Source: Steromphala cineraria
Lineage: Eukaryota > Mollusca > Gastropoda > Trochida > Trochidae
Direction of reading: 5' to 3'
DNA length: 64,000 nt
Assembly (NCBI GenBank): GCA_916613615.1
Contig: OU744727.1
Location: 24,208,777-24,272,776 of the forward strand
Numbering within the stretch: the first letter of the stretch is position 1; each line of letters starts with the position of its first letter. The notes below the pieces were generated by a model, which did no database searches, was not told where the DNA came from, and worked only from the letters and a program-made list of their open reading frames with translations. Below are positions 1-12,752 of this stretch, piece by piece. A program made the position numbers and the translations under genes.

Positions 1-2705
1 CACATTGATACCAGATCAGTAGGCTCTGTGTCTGATCAGAATATCGGTCATTCTAAATGTATGTGATTAGAAGCAATTTTGATATCACTTATAGTAATTC
101 TTTACTGCTCAATTTTATACCCAATGACGATGGTTCTAGCTATATGTAGCAAAGCTGTTCTGCTTATGTTTTATTGATTTAATTTATTGTTTTCCAGGAA
201 CTGCTGTGTTGTCATTGATCATACGTACTACATGTAGTTCTCTGCTCCATTACTTGGCGAAATGGCCTGAAATATGACTATATGTTTTTACTGCCACTAA
301 ATGTTTCTGCTGCTTGATAGACAATGCAAACTTGTTTCAATTCAATTCAAGTTTATAATTATCAATTGACTTCATCAGTTTCGGAGCTAAAGGATAATAG
401 ATGACATACAATTTTACTATCACGTTTGTTAAAAGCGTTTTGATGATTTGATTTTGCCAAGTCGAGCATGGTTGATCATTTTCGTGACATTTTCTTTTTT
501 ATTTCAGTTTAACCCATTAATCTTTGTATGTTTTTGTGCTGTCACAGTGACAGCGGGACTGATTTAGTTTTCTTGTAACCAGTTTTACCTAACCAGTTTG
601 TCCTAATCGGTTTTCAGGCGCACGGTTTGCACGTGCATTTCCTTTGGCGAGTGAGTTTTCGTCGCCATGTTTCGAATGGTAACACCGTCATTTATCAGCC
701 AGGCAGCGTTTATCGCTGATGTTTTTCTTGTACACTCTCTTCATGTATGAACACAGGACCACAGATAAATCACCAAAGTGTATGTATCTATTATTTCAAT
801 TATTTTATGGTGTCATTTCATGTACAATTTGTATTTTGGGCAATTTATTGTTTGTAAGCAGGCACTTGCAAATCCATGTTTTCTATGCATATTCTATGCT
901 ATATTTTGCTGGTATAGTAATGTATAAAACTATATTCATTTCCCATTGTAGGTTCAGGTTAATATAACTTCTTTTTTTTGTGCCTATAACTAATTTCGGA
1001 AATGTCTAATATATATGGAAGCGCTAATAAAATATTCAAAATTTCACTTCTTAGTAACAACCTAGGGGCAGGAGTTATCTCCCTTGATTTAATGTTTGCA
1101 AACATTACAGCTTTATCACTTTGCGTGAGGTTCCATGTACTTGGAATGTTATTTTTGTGTGGCGCTTCATTTATTTTCATAGGTATCAGCAGTTTATTGC
1201 AATGCTATACTTTATTTGTAAATTTATTTTCACCAGGAGTTTCTTTCTTGAAATAGGTATTTTATTTAGTTCATACTTTTCTTAAGGTAATACAACACCT
1301 GTTGTTGAGGTTATTTATTGCATAAGTTATGGTATTTTTCATATTTTCTCTGTTATTCAATGGTATTTATGACCCAGGAATTCTATCTAAACGCACATTA
1401 CATTTGTGTAAGCAATTCTAATTTACACTAATCTGTTAAGGGTATTTATCAATAGGTGCATTATTGAATAATTGTATTTTCCATGTTGTTTACAAATGGA
1501 CTTATGATGCCCTTAGCTGTTTCAGCTTTTTACCATCATATCATACACACACACTTGGCTCTGCATCTTACGCATCAAGTGCAATGTTCAGGATCAATTG
1601 TACCACCATAACTATGCCACTGAAATAAAATCTGAAGCTTGTTTTGGTTCGCTATTCAGCATAGTTTTGTATAATAAAGATTTATGCTGTGTCTATTTTC
1701 CAGTATGTATTTTAAATACGAAACAATTTCAAAGGCATTTTGAAAAGATCAGAGGACATATTTGAAAAATATAACAACTCGTGATCGAATATTGAGTTTC
1801 CTTGAAACAATGACAGGTCTGGAATTTTGCGAACTTTTGCAACCTGTGGGAATTTTTTTTTATTTTATTGACAAAAAACACCATCATTGGATTGAGTTCT
1901 TCTTCCCAGCGGTTTATTAATAACTGATTTTTTTAAAGGATAAAAATGATTACAATGGTTTGATAATTTTTTGTAGAAAGAATGATTTAAAAAATTCACA
2001 CAAGAAAGATTGTGTAGACTTAAGAGTTTCTTTTGGAGCAGCGTCAGATAATCAAAATACTGATTGGACAATGTAATCGTTAACATTATCTTTTTTAGAT
2101 TATATAGAGACAAGGTTATATTTTAGAAAAAAATATCTCACATTTTATCAGATATGTGTTGTTTGTCTCTCGGTATAGGTATAAATGGGTTTATATGATT
2201 TTTTGTATATGGAAATATGGTGAAAAAGCGATATACCTGAAGACACAATATGAAACCATTTACCTCCTGTGTCTTCTTTGTATAATATAACTAGAGAGTT
2301 GTAAGATTTCGTATAATACAACAGTGGCATATTGGAAACCACTTCAAACTGTAATTAGAAGTACAAATACAAATCTTAGATGTCATGAATTAAGTGTGTT
2401 GTTGATGTTTATGAACCGTGTTTGATGTGTCATATAAATAACAAGTTCTTTAACTTCTTCTTATCCCTCTACTGAACTATTCTACGTCAACCTTTTGGGA
2501 CGCCTATATCATAGTATATCGAAATTTAAATCGTTATTTCATGATTTATGGATGGTCAACTTCTTTACTCTAGAGGGTAGCGACGATTCGTTTTCCTGTT
2601 TGAAAACGGTATAATAATAGTAATAATGATAATAATGATTATTTATAATGCGCCAGCTTCCATATAATGATAAGCTGCTGTACAGAAACGTCGCAACACC
2701 TTACA
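1..2705. other. Non-coding stretch, nothing recognised
   Basis: AT-rich sequence with only short open frames (under 90 codons) that resemble no family I know. No RNA gene, TIR pair or tandem array was seen. Short homopolymer T and A runs are common. Confidence 0.5.
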
Positions 2706-3069
2706 TTAAAGGGACAGTAGCACGTTTTTAGGGGGAATATAAGGTGATGTCAGGAAAATGAAAATTATTGGTTCCAATTGAAAGACAATGTATTTAAACT
2801 AAATGGAGCAGTAATAATTCAAATATTTAACGTAAAGTTTAGCCATGCGATTCCTTTTTCATACAGAAAATGAATTAAAGGTGTTCACACAAAAATGGCG
2901 CCTATGTATTTTATATGAATCTTCATACTTTGTCCTCCGACTATGGATGATTGACTTGTGTAATGACATTTTTGACCCTGTCAAAATAATACATTTAACA
3001 TTAACTTACAATTATCACTGAAAATTTTAAAATATAAAATTATCAAAAAACGTGCTACTGCCCCTTTAA
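2706..3069. mobile_element. TTAA-flanked MITE, copy 1
   Basis: A 364-bp non-coding element. Its left end reads TTAAAGGGACAGTAGCACG and its right end is the inverse, CGTGCTACTGCCCCTTTAA. The TTAA at both ends fits a TTAA target duplication as made by piggyBac-superfamily transposases, so a piggyBac-mobilised MITE is the best guess. The same sequence recurs at 8,024, 11,165 (split), 50,180 (end only) and 60,424. Confidence 0.75.
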
Positions 3070-3812
3070 AGAAGTTGATCATCCTAAACTCATTGTTTTC
3101 TTGGTATTTCCAATTTCTAAAATGCCTCTCAAACACAATCTTGCAAGGTATTAAGTTAGAACACTTTTCGAACCTTGGTAGAGGCACATTTTTTGTTGTT
3201 GATTTTACATGTATGTTACCAAATGAAATTTAACATTTTTTATCTGAAATATCGAAAACAATCTGATATTGATATTGTCAATTAAGTTGAAAATGACATA
3301 TCTGAAACCTAAACTTTTATGTTAAAAACTTTGAAATGAACCATATTCGTGCATTTTGTTAAAAAAAGCAAAACCTTTATAATCATGTGACCTTTCCGCT
3401 GGTTCTAAGTGCGTGACGAAATTTGTTGTCAACTGTTCACTATGAATTTTAATAACCCTGATAGTTGAAAAATTTAAAAAAAGCAAACGGTAAAGTAAAA
3501 ATATCGAATCTCCTCTGCAAATTGACAAAAATGTCAAACAAACATTTTTTTTACAAGAATCGCCATTGTTCCTATTTTTTCTAAAGGTAATTTGATCCAT
3601 TTATACAGAGAGATTTGAACACAGATGTCTCTTCACCGTTTGAAGGCCAATGAATGAACGTTAGACCACCGTCAAGTGACGTCAAGAATAGTACATATCA
3701 AAGTTCCGCATGTTGTGATGTCCTCCATGAGCCAATACTTTAGGAACTTGGACAGATGTAAATCGACCGTCAAATTGATATTGTTACATTTGATTCATTG
3801 TTTCTGTTTTAT
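3070..3812. other. Non-coding stretch, nothing recognised
   Basis: No coding or repeat signature that I can name. A 101-codon open frame across 3,676-3,981 runs into the TIR of the next element and matches no known family. Confidence 0.4.
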
Positions 3813-6511
3813 AATAGACCGATCCATTAAGCCCCGCCCCCTAGCAACCGCCCTTAGCAACCACAAACCTCGGACAAACATGCGGAAGTATCCGACGTTT
3901 GCTTTGTCGACTCAGAGTAGTTTGTTGATGACTATGGCTTATTACAGATTTGTCATTCCTCAGAAAGGATTGAAAGTATGAAAATAAGGTCTACTGATAA
4001 TGAAACTGGGGAATTTCGAACAAAATCACTGTCATAAATTATTTAAACACAAGGAGGACGGCTGTCTACCGTCAGGAGTAAGGCCAAGGGTCAACGATAA
4101 AATTCAACATTATTCTTTGTCAAACCCAGTGAATTTACCGATAGTTTCCTTGGCTGATTGCATGTTTACATTGCCTAAATGGTGGTTAGATACTTACATG
4201 TAATTATTTAATGACACCAAGAAAATATGACCCCGAAGAAATCTCACAAGCTACGATACATATTCAGTCTATAAATAGCAACACACCGGCCATACAGAGT
4301 CGACGTGATGTTCTTCAACATATTTTCATGTCGAGGTCAAATTTCTAACAATATAAAAATTGCCCACTAAAATGTGGTTGTCCAAGTTATTCCTGAATTT
4401 AGCACAGCAACAGTGTTTGAGCCTCCATAATTTATCAATTTCAGGGACATGTAGATCAACCTGTCAAATTGTGTCCCTTAATTGAGTGTTCACTGTTCAG
4501 TCATCTGGTTCTTGACAGTTTAAAATATTTTAAAAATACAAACAAAAGAATTCTTTATGTTGCTGTACAGCACCAAGGATACTCACCTACCGTGTAAAAA
4601 GATCAATTATTGATATGGAACTGATGGAGATATATGTAATTTGTTTATTTTGTTTTGAAAATATTTATATTAATGCAATAAAACTTGATTCAATAACAAG
4701 TCAAACAGACTTAATTTATTTCAAGTATTAACATTAAAATCAGAATATTGAAAACAATTGTAATTTCATAAATTATTCAAAAATCCAAAACATGTTGACA
4801 GTTAAAATAACCCACATGATAAACCTAAATAATTAGCAAACAGGATTGTAAAATATACATTTTCATGTGGATGCATGATATCAATTAACTTAGATATGCT
4901 AAATTATTTCAGATAAACTTTGAAACTATTTTAATGAAATGATACATTTAAATAAAATGAAAACAATGATCAGGTTCAAATTACTCCATTCAAAATTATA
5001 AATAATTGAATGAAGTCCCTATGTCCTGCTGCTTAATTGTTCAAAGTCAAATTTTTTACATCTTTTAATTATGCAAATTCTGTAGATGGTTTCCCCATTC
5101 ACTTAAATCCTTTGTTCTATCAGAAAAAAGAACCTAACTATTTATCATGAAAGTATTTATAAATCCCCTCTTCCAAATGTAAAATAAACCAAAACATGGT
5201 CTGCACATATTCATGAATAAATCATAATATGAATTTATGATAATGCAAAACAACCTATGCAGATCCAAACTGTTCAAGATATCTATAGAAACCATTAACA
5301 TGTTAAAAGATTTGAATTTAAACATTTCAGTGTTTTCAAACTTATTTGACTTTGATGTCTAGTAAATTTCTTACCCATTACAATACAATCATAACAAATA
5401 TTTTATTACACATATCCATGTAAATACTTTTCAAAATGTTTAAGGTACTGGATGATTATATTCTAATGTTTTAATTATCTAAAAGTTAGATTAAATTTAG
5501 TCTATGGAATATTTTAAATAATAACTGTACCTGATTTATGTTATTTTATTTCTTAGGGGTTTCAATTTCATGTGTATTCAGTCAATCTAGACTTGCAGAA
5601 ATAGGATCTAGACTATATCAAATGTTCCTATTTAATACACAGTCATGAAGCAGGACTATCTAAAAGTAAGAAAATCAACTTATGGATGAGATATTGGCTC
5701 TTCCCTGTCATTCAAATATTGAAAGATATTAGATAATATATTTGAATATATGTCCACATTTCATGAAACTCTTTATTTGGATAAAATCACCGAGCTCTGA
5801 CTAAATTTCAAACCCTGATAATATATATTATTTATAATCAATAATAATTCAACAAATCAATATGGATATTAAATCATGAATAAATTTCATAAATCTTGAT
5901 CAAATCATTATAATTATTGGGTTGATTAGTTTATTAATTTAGCTTTTTATTTATAGTTCAAACCTGAATGTGGCATTTTACCTTGACTTTTATAATACTA
6001 ATTTCCATTTTGATAACTAGAAATCATTTATTATTTGCAAATATTTCTTGAGTCGTTTTTTAATCTGTCTGTGGTTAACCTACCATGAAACGAATTTTGT
6101 CAACATTTTTTCATGTACTGAAATAAATTTCTTTGAGGAAAATCAGACAACCAGATATATAGGCCAACTGCAGCACATGTTTTTCAATGTAAACAAACAG
6201 AGAATCATACCTTCGCCTCACGAAAATTCGTGTGTACAACTCCGAAATTAATCAGATATGCTGTTGTTAATGAAGATTCCCGAAAGGTAGGACCCGTTGT
6301 TCAAGTTGTTTACATTGTCATGGAATATATTACACTTTGAAGGACTCGCTACGTTCGAAAAATGTATCGGCGACATTCCTTCCGTCAAGCAGACAGCCCG
6401 CCATGTTGCTTGTCGATGTCCGAGGAAGCGATCGCTTGGCAGGAGGTCAGAAATACGGCGCGCCGATTGGTCAAAAGACTGAAGGGGCGGAGCCTAATGG
6501 ATCGGTCTATT
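3813..6511. mobile_element. 2.7-kb TIR-bounded DNA element, family unknown
   Basis: The left end AATAGACCGATCCATTAAGC (3,813) is matched in inverse at the right end (to 6,511). The two ends pair over about 28 bp with two mismatches, and both run into a GC-box-like CCGCCCC. Both subterminal parts are GC-rich, while the interior (about 4,400-6,050) is very AT-rich. Open frames of 67 codons inside (4,000-4,203 and 6,048-6,251) are not recognisable as a transposase, so this looks non-autonomous. No clear target duplication is visible. Confidence 0.6.
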
Positions 6512-8023
6512 GATGAATTGCTTCTTCAAATTAAAAGAACGTCATTATTAATCATTAACTGACCGTTGTCGTGTCTTGTCAAAATGATAAAGATAAATTG
6601 ACAGCCATCACGATGTTCAAACTGTAGCTATGAAATGCTTTTAATTGTGAACACTTGCTCTCGTGGGCACCAAAATATGTAAAGCAATAACGTCATTCTG
6701 CCTGTATCATGCAAAGCTTAAAGACCTATAAGTGATGTTCAAACGCTGATGAAATAAAAAATTTGAAGATATCATGTCTTTACTTATTTAATAAAGTTGA
6801 CAATATTATTGTCATGAAAAGGTTTGAGAAGGGGTAATACATTTTTGATAAATATAATTGTCTTGGATTATAGACCATGGAAGTTTTACAGATGCTTTGT
6901 GGTTGTTTGTAACCTCGTTACATCCTTCTTATCAATTATCAAAGTGGTTAAACGACTACCCCGTACTTCCCGAGGGTCATTAATTTCGAAGTGAAGGTTA
7001 AAGGTAGTCTGTCAGGTTTTAAATACACCTCACATTTAAATTTTATATTTCTATAGATTATAAAACCGTTTCCGTGAGGTCACTGAGAGACAAATTGATT
7101 GAATGTGTTATGTGAGATGATAAAATGTTCAATGACGAATAATTTGTTAGGAAATTTGTCTGTTTGTACTCACTGGTAACTCGTCATTGTTTTCTGAGCT
7201 GTTCAATATATTTTTCCTTTTTAAGACAAATTAGGACAAATCAGTATTAAATTCTCTCAATATGCAATTACCAATGTATTTTGTGAGTGTGTATCTTTAC
7301 CGTCCGCTTTTCTTACCCGAAACAAAGTTTGTATATATTCAGTTTAAATAACTTATATTTTTTAACAATTTAAAATGATAAATCCACAATAAAAATTATT
7401 TTAGAAATGATATAAACTTATTTATTTGGCACACATGATAAACATAAGTGTTCTAAAAGCAGCGGACGAAATATTAAGACCCGTTTCCGTTGTAGAAATT
7501 TTAGTGGACGAATTTGCGAGATAGGTGGACGAAATAACCAGACGTGTTTCCCTTGTCTTAATGGTTTTTTTTCATAAGAGTGACTCCCCTTGGAATATTA
7601 GCCAATCACATTTATTGTTACAACGAGGTTCTCCTTCGGCCGACAGTTGACCGAGAAATAAACAAGAGACGCCAATAAGGGCTGGCGTATGTTTAGTATG
7701 CGCTTGGTGTAAAAGTGGACGAAATTTGAGGACTTTACTCTAGCCATTGGTCACTAAACATCGACACATAGCAATTTCATTCGAAATGATATAACGCATG
7801 TTGACACTCTTCAAAGAAACTTTCCTTGATTTTCCTTCAGTAAAATCAAACAAATTTCGTATTATTTTATGTCGTTTTTTAAAATTCGTTTATATTCAAT
7901 GTTTTAATACGCAACAAAACGATACACGGTTCCTCTATTCGATTTTGAAATGCAGGTTCGATATTCAATTATAGTTAAATGTTGCAATTCTCTTTGACAC
8001 TGATTCTATTGATAAACAGTGCC
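6512..8023. other. Non-coding stretch with a GGACGAAAT motif cluster
   Basis: No gene seen. Between 7,462 and 7,735 the motif GTGGACGAAAT or a close variant occurs four times in the same orientation, with a related GTCCGC at about 7,305 on the other strand. This resembles subterminal motif clusters of DNA transposons, but I found no matching termini. Confidence 0.3.
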
Positions 8024-8362
8024 TTAAAAGGGCAGTAGCACGTTTTTAGGGGGAATATTAGGTGATGTCAGGAAAATAAAAATTAATGGTTCCAATTGAA
8101 TGTATTTAAACTAAATGGAGCAGTAATAATTGAAATATATAACATAAAGCTTACACAAAATTAATTAAAGGTGTTCACACAAAATGGCCGCCATTGGATT
8201 TTAAGTGAATCTTCATACTTTGTCCTCTGACTATGGATGATTTGCTTGTGTAATGAGATTTTGGACACTGTCAAAATAATACACTTAGCATTAACTTACA
8301 ATTATCAGTGTAAATTTTAAAATATAAAATTATCAAAAAAAATGTGGTACTGCCCCTTTAAA
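8024..8362. mobile_element. TTAA-flanked MITE, copy 2
   Basis: A 339-bp copy of the element at 2,706, with TTAA-AGGGCAGTAGCACG at the left and its inverse at the right. It lacks a short internal stretch near the GTTCACAC motif and is mildly diverged, so it is an old copy. Confidence 0.75.
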
Positions 8363-8450
8363 AGTATAAAAGAAAAGTAAGTTTTTTAGTTCAAGATTTA
8401 TTCAAGTTAAGTTCATCATTTATTCACTTAAACTGTCACAGCGATACATA

Positions 8451-9944
8451 GAGTACGTCCGGGTAATTCCGCTCATGAGGGTAATTCCGCTCGGTAACAT
8501 AAAATCTGTCATTAAAGATTAAATATGTTTTGTGTTTGTGTATGCTTTGCATATTTCACAACTCCGTTTCAATAGTTTGTTATTCATGACATCCAACAAT
8601 ATATTCTTAATTGTTTTCTTTTGAATAATTCAAAAAAACGAAAGTTTTGTTTTCCCGCGCTTTCCGTTTCGCCATTTCTTATCAGATTGATGGCCGTTAG
8701 ATGTTGGCAGTCAGTCAAACCCAGTCGGCATTCATTGACAAATAACATCAACTTGAGTGGTGCTAAATGTTTAAATGAGCTGTAAAAAACTTCAAGATAT
8801 CCTTTTCGATGTGGCTTTCATACAGTAATATTTGGATTTAATGAACAATCTATGAATTTGATGTGAGCGGAATAAGCCTCCATTATTTTTTACGATAATT
8901 GGAAGTAGTTTAATTCCGCTCACAATAAGATATGACGTCAATCTTCCCTTGCTAATAATTTTATTGAATAAATAGATGTTCAAGAAGTTATCATTTACAA
9001 TTGCAGGTGAATTTAGAATTATTTGATAAAAATCACAACAGTTTTTCTAAACGTATTTTCGTAAGATCTCAATTTGATATAACTGTAACATATTTCATAA
9101 GAGTAATGAACTGGAAGATAGATCAAATGGACAATAGACATAATTAAACGACAAATTCAACCTACATCAGACTCTTTGCACTCTGTTGCACAAATTAATT
9201 AAAGACATAAAATGACAGGCCATGCTTAAACTTCGGCTATTGCTTGAGGTTTGTGGCCTTAGGCCAACATTGTTTTGTAATAGAAATTTTAAGTTGACCT
9301 TTAAACTCAAATCATGCATCTTAAATTTTCCAAAAAGTATTCACGTAAATTGAATAATTTTTTGTTTTCAGAATTGTTACAAGTTTATGCGAATGATCAC
9401 ACAGTTAAACATCAGTTATCATCATAACATCGAGTTTGGGATGATTCGGAAATGTGGTGTATTATTTATACATATTTATATTATATATATTTAAGTTCTT
9501 AAGAACGTAGAGTACATTCTTGAAGTTGGTTTTGGAAATGAGTCAAGCATTGTGAATACCAAGTGTTTGAAACATGTTGGTAAATGGTCGTACCTAAAAG
9601 AATTATTCATTAATAACAAAATATAAACATTGATATTTAAACTACTCTAAAAATATGAATTGATACCATTTAGGTGTAAAAACGTAATATTTTGGTACTT
9701 AGCGGAATTACCCACAGGGGTGAGCGGAATTAACCCCAGCTGATCGGAATTAGCCTACTCGTGAACTACGACGTTATTGCCTGATTGTCTTAATTAATGA
9801 GGGTATTTTTAAATAAAAATGTTCAATCTATGAAGCTGAAATGTTTATTTTCCTGCCTGAATTAAAATATTTGGTCTATCTCTAATCGTGATGTGTCATT
9901 ATGAGATCGCGTCCAAAAGTGAGCGGAAATACCCGGACGTACTC
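8451..9944. mobile_element. 1.5-kb TA-flanked TIR element with repeated GTAATTCCGCTC motif
   Basis: The ends are GAGTACGTCCGGGTAATTCC and its inverse, about 24 bp with one mismatch. Each is flanked by TA (8,449-8,450 and 9,945-9,946), as in Tc1/mariner-type insertions. The motif TAATTCCGCTC, part of the TIR, recurs on either strand near 8,464, 8,482, 8,867, 8,910, 9,700, 9,721, 9,740 and 9,921, mostly clustered at the two ends. No transposase frame is present, so the element is non-autonomous. Confidence 0.75.
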
Positions 9945-9946
9945 TA

Positions 9947-11164
9947 ATACAAATGCATTCTTACATTGATCATGATACATAAAACTTAACATAAAATTTT
10001 CAAACGAGGTTTAAACATTAGTATTTTGCAAGTTTGTGCAGAAATACATTCAATATAACGATTACATTGTTGGTCAACAGCTGTCAAAACATAAAATTTT
10101 CTGTCAGCAAAAGACAATATACAAGTTGGACAACTTAGGTGGGTTTATATACGTATAAAGGAATTAAAGGCGTTCCTTTATAGCTAGTGTCCAACAGAAA
10201 CAATACCAACCAAATCACAAGATAATTAAATCGATAGGTGATTGATATGAAAGGAACAGATTACACAATTTCTCTTGAAGACAACTTTTGATGTAAAACT
10301 TTGAAACTTAATATTTTAACTTTTCTTAATCTTACAAAACATTGAAAAGTTTGCTTGGTTTTTTGTCTAAGATAACGTTCATATTTTATTATTTTCAATT
10401 TTTTTAAATTTAAAATTCCCAACTTTCAGTCCAAAGAACATTTTGAAATTGCGATTTATAACCTCCAAGTGTTTTGGAACAGTCACAAAATTAAAAGTAG
10501 CTGTTGTAAGATAATGAAATTGTGTATTTTTTAAAATATTATCCAGTAAAACAATTTTGATGTTGAAAACATGTAAGCGTTGTTTTGGAAAGTAGTTAAT
10601 TCCAAGCTCCATCTTTCAAAACTAAGCACTTTCAAAAATCACAACAAGACTAAAACACACACAAATCATACCGGTTCCAATATTGGAATATTTTCGGTCA
10701 TAGTCTCAATTTTGCGAGGCAAATATTTGAAGTTTGCGACAGTTTTTCTATGTTTTGCCAGTTTTGTAGTATTTGCCTTTTCAACAACCCTTTTTCCAGT
10801 TGTTGAATGACGTGGTCATCGTTATCATAAGACAAGAGGAAGGGGAAGGATAGTTTTAAGATTGATATTGAGGGGTGAAATTCTTTAAAAAATCTGTATT
10901 GTTCCAAACGACAGAGGAGAGTGTGATTGATTGACGATTCATTTTCTTGGTGTGATTATAAAAGTTCCCTGCAAAACTAAGACTTAATATGATTAAACGA
11001 TAATTTACAATCTGTATGAAGTGTCAATAAGGTACAAACAAGTTCACTGGTACATATAAATATCTATATATATATATTTGAATGTTAGATTTATCTTAGA
11101 TTTAAGTTGGCATATGGAAATTTTATCTTTACACAACAGACACAACAGTTACAATCATATTGGA
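9947..11164. other. Non-coding stretch, nothing recognised
   Basis: AT-rich, with only short open frames (76 and 77 codons overlapping on opposite strands at 10,379-10,810) and no family resemblance. Confidence 0.4.
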
Positions 11165-12752
11165 TTAAACGGAAGTAAACACCTGAAAGGGGAATACAAG
11201 GTGATGTCAGGATAATTAAAATCAATGGTTCCAATTGAAAGACAATGTATTCAAACTAAATGAAGCAGTTATTATTCAAATATATAATGTAAAGTTAAGC
11301 CATGTGATTCCTTTTTCTAACAATAAAAGTACCGAGGGTACAGAAGCTCACCTTAAAATGAATGATGTGGTAAAATGGTTTAATTATACATTTAACCATC
11401 TTTTATATATTGATTATGGCTGCCATCATGATTTTTTTATCTTTTAAAATACTAGTCTTCTTTTGGAAACGACTAGAGCTTGAACGAACATTAATACACG
11501 AATGATATAATCATGTTAAGTTAACAACCAGTAGGTTTTTGTATAACTTTTTTGTATACCTATGGCTGAATTGGTGACCATTTTGTACTTTTTAATCTTC
11601 AAATTGCTACTTTTATGTGGGCATCCGTATTAATTTCATTATGATATCTTGATTGGTTTAGGTGTATCCATTTAAATGTCATTCATTACTTACAGGATGG
11701 TGGCCACTTACATTTGTTTTGTAGTGAATCATTAATATGATTTCAAGATTATTTCACTGATGGTTATGCTGCATGGGATATTGAGAATCCCAAAAGTACA
11801 GATTTTTCAAGGAAAATGAATGACTGATTGAGAGGAAAGTCATAAACACAGCAATGCATAAGACACGTTTATTTTGTTCACATAAAATTTACATGTCAAG
11901 TGACCATGAGATGTCTTTCATTAAAGTATCAATTTATTTAACACTCATACAGTACTATAGTGGTAAACATTTTTGCATTGTCAAATCAACAGAGAGATAT
12001 GACAAATCAAATTTCCTTACTTTTCTTACTAAACCCTTTTCGATTTTCATCTGCATATTTATTCCACATCATGTAGATTGCTAAACACAAAGCTTATTGT
12101 AGACAAGTTTTGTGTAAGTTGTTATTCTTAGAAAGAACATATCACTGTCATGAGAATACAAGTCCATAACTTTTATTGCATACACATGGGCCATGGCCAT
12201 ATAGCATAATGCTCTACCATATCAATTGGGTCAGGTTGATTATGCAACAGACTAGCAGCTGACACTGTGATGCTAGCAGCCTGCCTTGGGATGTGTATTA
12301 GACAGCATAGTGGAATATCTGAACTCTGGTTGACCCCTTATGTGTGGTATTTAAAGGAATATAAGGGAGATACCATTGCTTAAAATTTAACATGTTTAAT
12401 GTGATTTGGTTTTTGCAGCTAGTTGCCATAAAGATTTTAAACAAATTAATCAATTATGTTTGTCTTTCATCTTAATCTTTTTTAGAAACACTTGAAAATA
12501 TAGAACAACTTGCACGACAATCTTAAATATTCCATATTTAAGATAATATTATGATTAGTAAGTTCAAATGAGAGAATTTATATGGTGCCAGTGATCACTT
12601 GATGAAAGCTTAAAATTTAATAATAATGATGTGTCATCTGCAGCTGAAAAGTCAATATGGTTGCTTTTGCGGCCATCTTGGATTCTCAAAACTAAAACTT
12701 CTACCTTTCTGTGCGGAATCACTAAAGGTATAACATACTACAATATAAAAAT

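Noticed and set aside
8905..8930. TTGTGAGCGGAAT on the minus strand resembles the bacterial lac operator
   Set aside because: The word is one of about eight variants of the element's own TIR motif in a eukaryotic genome, so the likeness is coincidental.
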